Notes under the pieces: model-generated | Database searches by the model: none | Seen by the model: the letters and a program-made list of their open reading frames with translations, nothing else | Told to the model about the DNA's origin: nothing | Program-made: the position numbers and the translations under genes | DNA from: JAEHDI01 sp035455185 | GTDB lineage: Bacteria; Acidobacteriota; Terriglobia; Bryobacterales; Bryobacteraceae | DNA: 18,784 nt | Direction: 5' to 3' | NCBI GenBank assembly: GCA_035455185.1 | Contig: DATIFQ010000450.1 | Span: 1-18,784 of the forward strand | Shown: positions 14,633-18,784 of the stretch, in pieces | Layout: the number at the start of each line of letters is the position of its first letter | Position numbering within the stretch: position 1 is the stretch's first letter

Positions 14633-15682
14633 ATGGCACATAACGATCTCGTTTCCGTCACAATCGTGACTTACAACAGCGGCCGGTTCATCAGGCGTTG
14701 TCTGGAGTCGGTACTCGCGCAGAAATACCCGAACAAAGAAATTATCGTCATCGACAACGCATCGACAGACGGGACGATCGATATCCTCGAGCAATTCGAG
14801 GATCGCTGCCAGATTGTGTACAACGAGGAAAACCTCGGCTTCGCGGCGGCGCAGAATCAGGCCATCGACCTCTCGACGGGCGAGTGGGTGATGACGCTGA
14901 ACCCGGACGTGCTGCTGCTGGCGGGCTTCATGCAGGCACTGGTGGACGCGGGTCACATTCACTCGCGGGTCGGATCGGTCTGCGGCAAGCTGCTCACGAT
15001 GCGGGCGACGTTCGACATTCCGGACCGGCCGCTGGTGGATTCCACGGGGATTTACTTCAACCCGATGCTCCGCCATCTCGACCGCGGCAGTCAGGAGGTC
15101 GACAACGGGCACTTCCTGCAATACGAGTACGTATTCGGCGCGAGCGCGGCAGCCGCGCTATACCGCCGCAAAATGATCGAGGATGTCGCGATCGGCGGCG
15201 AATTCTTTGATCCCGATTTCTTCGTGTACCGTGAGGACGCCGACGTGGCGTGGCGGGCGCAGTTGCTCGGCTGGCGCTGCATCTATACGCCGCACGCGCG
15301 CGGCTACCATGTGCGGAAGGTGCTGCCTGGCAACCGCCGGGCTTTGCCGCCGGTCATCAACATGCACTCGGTCAAGAACCGGTTCCTGATGCGAATCAAG
15401 AACATGACCGGGGACCTGTACTGGCGGAATTTCTTCTCCATCATGACGCGGGACACCGTGGTGTTGGGCTGCTGCCTGCTGCGGGAGCACTCCTCGCTCC
15501 AAGCGTTCTGGTACCTCGCGAAAAACTGGCGGCGGGTGTGGGAGAAGCGCCGGGAGATCATGAGGCGCAAGCGGGTGAACGACGAGTACATCGCGAGCTG
15601 GTTCCGGTACTTGCCCGTGAGCAGGCCCGCGCCGAAAGCGCCCGCACACGTCGTTACCAAGTCCCGCGCCGTGCGCGGCTGA
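14633..15682 (+). CDS. GT2 glycosyltransferase, rhamnosyltransferase-like
   Basis: The 349-residue protein shows VSVTIVTYNSGRFI (7-20), IIVIDNASTDGT (37-48), NLGFAAAQNQAI (67-78), NPD at the metal site (90-92), FGASAAAALYRRKMI (168-182), YREDADVAWR (199-208) and GYHVRK (224-229). It is a paralogue of the two GT2 genes before it and of the GT2 half of the fusion enzyme. The C-terminal 100 residues are basic and include FLMRIKNM and a Trp/Arg-rich stretch, consistent with membrane-surface association. It is separated from the previous gene by 46 bp with no obvious ribosome-binding site, and its stop shares bases with the next start (TGATG). Confidence 0.9.
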   Translation: MAHNDLVSVTIVTYNSGRFIRRCLESVLAQKYPNKEIIVIDNASTDGTIDILEQFEDRCQIVYNEENLGFAAAQNQAIDLSTGEWVMTLNPDVLLLAGFMQALVDAGHIHSRVGSVCGKLLTMRATFDIPDRPLVDSTGIYFNPMLRHLDRGSQEVDNGHFLQYEYVFGASAAAALYRRKMIEDVAIGGEFFDPDFFVYREDADVAWRAQLLGWRCIYTPHARGYHVRKVLPGNRRALPPVINMHSVKNRFLMRIKNMTGDLYWRNFFSIMTRDTVVLGCCLLREHSSLQAFWYLAKNWRRVWEKRREIMRRKRVNDEYIASWFRYLPVSRPAPKAPAHVVTKSRAVRG

Positions 15683-16767
15683 TGAATCTAGCGATTCTCG
15701 GCACCCGGGGCATTCCCGCCCGTTACGGGGGATTCGAGACTTTTGCGGAAGAGCTCTCCACCCGCCTTGCGGCTCGCGGCCACAGGGTAACCGTCTACTG
15801 CAGGCAACGCCACCCTGAATCCGAGTACCGCGGCGTCGCCCTGCGCTACGTCCCTACGCTGCGCTACAAATACTTCGACACAATCGCCCATACGGTTCTT
15901 TCTTCCCTCGATCTGCTGGTGCACAGGCAGGATGCGGCGCTATACTGCAACGCCGCGAACGCCCTGTTCACGTTTGCACCACGCCTGGCCGGGATACCGG
16001 TGGCGCTGAACGTCGACGGATTGGAGCGGAAGCGGCGTAAGTGGAACCGGATGGCGCGCGGGTGGTATCTGTTGTCGGAATGGCTGGCGACCTTCTTTCC
16101 CAATCGTGTGGTGAGCGACGCGAGGAGCATCGCCGCGTACTACCGGACGCGCTACGGCAAGGAGACGGATTTCATTCCGTACGGCGCGGAGACCGGAAAA
16201 GTCGCGACCACCGAGGTACTGGGGCGACTCGGCATCGAGCCGGGCGGGTATTTCCTCTACGTGAGCCGACTGGAGCCGGAGAACAATGCCCTGCTCGTGC
16301 GCGAGGCCTTCGAGCGCGTCACGACGGAGATGAAGCTCGTGCTGGTGGGCGACGCTCCCTACGCGGCGGAGTACATAAGCCGCGTACGGAACACACAGGA
16401 CGCCAGGGTGATTCTCCCGGGTGCGATCTATGGACAGGGCTACCATGAATTGACGTCGCACTGTTTCGCGTACATTCACGCTACGGAAGTCGGCGGGACA
16501 CACCCGGCCCTGATTGAGGCGATGGGCCGCAGCGCACTGGCTCTGTACCTCGACACCGAGGAGAATGCGGAGGTCGCTGGCGGCGCGGGTATCCCATTCA
16601 CCGCGGACAATCTCAGCGCCGTCCTGGAGCACGTCCTGCGAATGGAAGACTCGGAGAGGGACCAGTGGCGGGCGGCGGCGGAGGAACGCGTCCGTGAGCG
16701 CTACAGTTGGGACGCGGTCACGGACGCCTACGAGGAGCTTCTGCTCGGACTCGCCAGCACCCGATAA
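15682..16767 (+). CDS. DUF1972/GT4 glycosyltransferase, rhamnosyltransferase-like
   Basis: The 361 residues start with the DUF1972-type N-terminus (LGTRGIPARYGGFETF at 6-21), seen in GT-B rhamnosyltransferases of polysaccharide clusters. The GT4 C-terminal half has FLYVSRLEPENN (191-202), KLVLVGDAPY (218-227), VILPGAIYGQGYHEL (243-257) and the donor-site HATEVGGTHPALIEAMG (266-282). The start is ATG 15682, which overlaps the previous stop by one base (TGATG); the open frame further upstream is an out-of-frame shadow of the previous gene. Being the only stand-alone GT-B enzyme in the run, it may add a different linkage. The next gene, alr, starts 8 bp after its stop. Confidence 0.91.
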   Translation: MNLAILGTRGIPARYGGFETFAEELSTRLAARGHRVTVYCRQRHPESEYRGVALRYVPTLRYKYFDTIAHTVLSSLDLLVHRQDAALYCNAANALFTFAPRLAGIPVALNVDGLERKRRKWNRMARGWYLLSEWLATFFPNRVVSDARSIAAYYRTRYGKETDFIPYGAETGKVATTEVLGRLGIEPGGYFLYVSRLEPENNALLVREAFERVTTEMKLVLVGDAPYAAEYISRVRNTQDARVILPGAIYGQGYHELTSHCFAYIHATEVGGTHPALIEAMGRSALALYLDTEENAEVAGGAGIPFTADNLSAVLEHVLRMEDSERDQWRAAAEERVRERYSWDAVTDAYEELLLGLASTR

Positions 16768-16774
16768 TGTAAGA

Positions 16775-17902
16775 ATGTCCCAGCCGTATCGTTCCTGGGT
16801 GGAAGTTTCCCTTGGCCAGATTTCCGAGAATTTTCGCGCCGTGCGCACCGCCGTTGGATCGGGCGTCGAAGTCATGGCAGTAGTCAAGGCCGACGCCTAC
16901 GGCCACGGCGCCGGCGAGGTCTCGCGGAGACTGGAGGCCGACGGGGCACGATGGCTGGCGGTAAGCAACGTCGGGGAGGGCGCCGCGCTTCGCCGGGCGG
17001 GCATCGGCGCGCGGATCGTGGTGATGGCGGATTTCCTGCCGTTCGAACGAGAGGCACTACTCGAGCATGACCTGACGCCGGTGATCCATTCGCTCGCGGA
17101 TGTCGCCGAGTTCGACCGTTTCGCCGCCCGCGTGGGCGCCCCGCTGTGCTATCACCTCAAGCTCGATACGGGGATGGGGCGCCTCGGCACGCAGGCGCCG
17201 GCCCGTGAGATTGCGGCTGCGGTGCAGGCAGCCCGCCACGCCCAGCTCGAAGGCTTGATGACGCACTTCGCGTCCTCGGCCGATTACACGAGCCAACAAA
17301 CGGACAGGCAGGTCGAAGCGTACCGCAACGTGTTGGCGACCCTGCGCGCCGACGGCGTCGCTCCGGTGTGGCTGCACCTATCGAGCACGAACTCAATCGC
17401 ATTCTCGCGGCGAGAGGCGTGGGGCAACATGGTGCGGGCGGGCCATGCCATTTACGGGTACGTGTCGCCGGCGCGCGGCGAAGCTCCGAAGCGGATCCTG
17501 AACGTGAAGCCGGCGCTTTCCTGGAAGGCGACGATCCTTGCCCTGAAGGACGTGCCGGAGGGAGCACTGATCGGTTACGGCGGCATGTTCCGCGCCCCGC
17601 GGCCGATGCGGATCGCGGTTCTGGCTGTGGGTTACGCGGATGGGTTTCCGCACAGGCTGTCCAACAAGGGGAAGGTGATCGCCGGGGGCAGGTTAGCGCC
17701 GGTGATCGGGGCGGTATCGATGGACCTGACGACGATCGACGTGTCGCAGTCACCGGAGGTGAAACCGGGGGACGCGGTGACGCTCCTCGGCAGCGAGGGT
17801 GACGTCTCGCTCGACGCGCAGCAGATCGCGCGCGCGGCAGGGACGATTTCATACAGCGTGCTCTGCGGGATCAACGTGCGGGTGAAGCGGGTGTACGTGT
17901 AG
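16775..17902 (+). CDS. alr: alanine racemase
   Basis: A PLP-dependent enzyme converting L-alanine to D-alanine for peptidoglycan. The 375 residues match the usual length. Motifs are the PLP-lysine block AVVKADAYGHG (K38), LKLDTGMGRLG (129-138), MVRAGHAIYGY (219-229), the second catalytic residue in IGYGGMF (Y268), VGYADGFPHRLS (285-296), SMDLTTIDVS (315-324) and the C-terminal SYSVLCGINVRVKRVY (359-374). The start is ATG 16775, 7 bp after the glycosyltransferase stop; the longer open frame upstream overlaps that gene and is not family sequence. It probably shares the glycan transcript, or has an internal promoter that I did not find. It converges on gyrB across a large inverted repeat. Confidence 0.95.
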   Translation: MSQPYRSWVEVSLGQISENFRAVRTAVGSGVEVMAVVKADAYGHGAGEVSRRLEADGARWLAVSNVGEGAALRRAGIGARIVVMADFLPFEREALLEHDLTPVIHSLADVAEFDRFAARVGAPLCYHLKLDTGMGRLGTQAPAREIAAAVQAARHAQLEGLMTHFASSADYTSQQTDRQVEAYRNVLATLRADGVAPVWLHLSSTNSIAFSRREAWGNMVRAGHAIYGYVSPARGEAPKRILNVKPALSWKATILALKDVPEGALIGYGGMFRAPRPMRIAVLAVGYADGFPHRLSNKGKVIAGGRLAPVIGAVSMDLTTIDVSQSPEVKPGDAVTLLGSEGDVSLDAQQIARAAGTISYSVLCGINVRVKRVYV

Positions 17903-17911
17903 GGGGAAAAA

Positions 17912-17978
17912 GGAAAACCTGGGGACAGACACCAATTTCGCAAATACAGCGAAATTGAGAGTCAGTCCCCGGTTTTCC
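17912..17978. repeat. 67-bp near-perfect inverted repeat (possible bidirectional terminator or small mobile element)
   Basis: Left arm 17912-17941 and right arm 17949-17978, 30 nt each, pair around the 7-nt loop AAATACA. The outer 8 bp (GGAAAACC/GGTTTTCC), a GGGGAC/GTCCCC block and the inner 8 bp (AATTTCGC/GCGAAATT) are exact; the middle carries a few mismatches and one bulge. It sits between convergent alr and gyrB, so it can act as terminator in both directions. The left-arm GGGGACAGACACCAATTT-type sequence resembles repeats I recall from REP/MITE-like elements mobilised by Y1 transposases. Confidence 0.75.
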
Positions 17979-18011
17979 GATGACCGTCGTGGCACTGTTT
18001 TGGAGTTCCGG

Positions 18012-18784
18012 TTAGACGTCGAGGTTTCGGACGTCGAGGGCGTTTTCCTCGATGAATTTGCGGCGAGCCTCGACGTCCTCGCCCATCAGCGTCGAGAAGA
18101 TCTCCTCGCACTCGACCGCGTCCTCGAGGCGGACCCGGAGGAGCGTCCGCTTCTCCGCGTTCATGGTGGTTTCCCACAACTGGTCAGCGTTCATCTCGCC
18201 GAGTCCCTTGTAGCGCTGGACGGAGGCGTCCTTCTTGCCCTCTTCCTTGACGTAATCGAGCAGGCCGCGCCAGTGTTCCTGGATCACCCGGCTGGAATCC
18301 TTGACCACGACAAAGGGAGGCTGGTTGTATCGCCCGATCTGCCGGCCGAGCGACCGCAGGCGGCGGTATTCGGGCATGGCCGCGAGCTCAACGCCGATGG
18401 TCCGCTCAGCGTGCGTCGAATCACGGAAGGAAACCATCCATGACGAATGCTCCTCGTCGTGTTTCAGCTCGGCGGGGACCCCGGCCGCCTCGAGCGCGCG
18501 TGCCAACGGCTTGAGGTTGTTCTCGTCGCCGAAATCCGACTTGGAGTCGATCTTCAGCTCGGGGTCGGAGACAACGGTTACCGCGCGGCTGTCCCTCAGC
18601 TTGCGCTCCACCTTGGACGAGATCTGGAGGTACTCCTCGAGCGCCATGAGAAAGTTTCGCAGCTCCGTGCCTTCAAGCCGCTGTGACGGAGAGCCGTTGT
18701 GCGAGCTGACCTCCACCACGACGTTCTCGGTGGCGCGCCGCAGGATCTCCCGCATGAATTCCTTCTCGTCTTTGATGTAGCGTT
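18012..18784 (-). CDS. gyrB: DNA gyrase subunit B, C-terminal part (cut by the window edge)
   Basis: GyrB is the ATPase/TOPRIM subunit of the type II topoisomerase that introduces negative supercoils. The last 256 codons are present; the frame is open through base 18784, where it reads RYIKDEKEF, so the start is outside. The terminal block has QRYKGLGEMNADQLWETTMN and RTLLRVRLEDA, then EIFSTLMGEDVEARRKFIEENA, and ends in LDV. Between YIKDEKEF and QRYKGLGEMN lie about 190 residues, so the protein carries the long insertion found in Gram-negative-type GyrB and missing in short Gram-positive GyrB. ParE is a less likely alternative. The in-frame ATG at 18755 is internal. Confidence 0.94.
   Translation of the reverse strand, partial: RYIKDEKEFMREILRRATENVVVEVSSHNGSPSQRLEGTELRNFLMALEEYLQISSKVERKLRDSRAVTVVSDPELKIDSKSDFGDENNLKPLARALEAAGVPAELKHDEEHSSWMVSFRDSTHAERTIGVELAAMPEYRRLRSLGRQIGRYNQPPFVVVKDSSRVIQEHWRGLLDYVKEEGKKDASVQRYKGLGEMNADQLWETTMNAEKRTLLRVRLEDAVECEEIFSTLMGEDVEARRKFIEENALDVRNLDV

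Noticed and set aside
16514..16774. N-terminal extension of alr
   Set aside because: It overlaps the DUF1972/GT4 gene; family length and motifs fit the ATG at 16775.
15940..16887. 315-codon open frame on the minus strand
   Set aside because: It is antisense to the DUF1972/GT4 gene and the start of alr, with no domain.
17955..18443. 162-codon open frame on the plus strand over the inverted repeat and gyrB
   Set aside because: It is antisense to the conserved GyrB C-terminus and begins inside the palindrome.
1..18784. CRISPR arrays, insertion sequences, phage or defence genes
   Set aside because: No regularly spaced direct repeats, transposase or integrase motifs or defence domains were seen on either strand.

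Overview
The window is GC-rich bacterial chromosome, gene-dense and without rRNA, phage or insertion-sequence genes. The left end is the conserved origin-proximal block mnmG - rsmG - parA - parB, and the right end holds the C-terminal part of gyrB. Between them lies a surface-polysaccharide gene region. The secreted two-domain acetyl-xylan-esterase-like hydrolase, the coiled-coil methyltransferase and two dispersed-repeat motifs suggest an environmental, Gram-negative-type bacterium, most likely an acidobacterium of the Solibacter/Bryobacter type. That placement is inference from protein style; no marker in the window proves it.

Layout. 1-3571 (+): 3' part of mnmG, rsmG, parA and parB, with two parS centromere sites in inverted orientation, one inside the last codons of rsmG and one just upstream of the parA promoter. 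3583-3658 (-): tRNA-Met(CAT). 3659-4177: about 520 bp without a convincing gene, holding the tRNA promoter, a possible opposing promoter, hairpins and the promoter of the next operon. 4178-9018 (+): a Wzt-type ABC ATPase with a C-terminal glycan-binding-type domain, a methyltransferase with a long C-terminal coiled coil, and a membrane-anchored GT2-GT4 fusion, with overlapping or abutting genes. 9019-9066: a short convergent gap with repeat-like sequence. 9067-11869 (-): a secreted two-domain esterase and, upstream of it, a small exported protein of unknown function. 11890-16767 (+): four GT2 glycosyltransferases and one DUF1972/GT4 glycosyltransferase, largely overlapping or closely spaced. 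16775-17902 (+): alanine racemase. 17912-17978: a 67-bp near-perfect inverted repeat between convergent genes. 18012-18784 (-): gyrB C-terminal part.

How it may work together. The Wzt-like ATPase and the coiled-coil methyltransferase are translationally coupled. This recalls the E. coli O9a logic, in which WbdD caps the glycan (methyl/phosphate), its coiled coil measures chain length, and the Wzt C-terminal domain recognises the cap for ABC export. The six glycosyltransferase genes (seven catalytic domains) would build the glycan. No Wzm permease, initiating transferase, Wzx/Wzy or nucleotide-sugar synthesis gene is in the window, so these must be elsewhere if the model holds. This WbdD/Wzt-like pair is the most interesting candidate system here.
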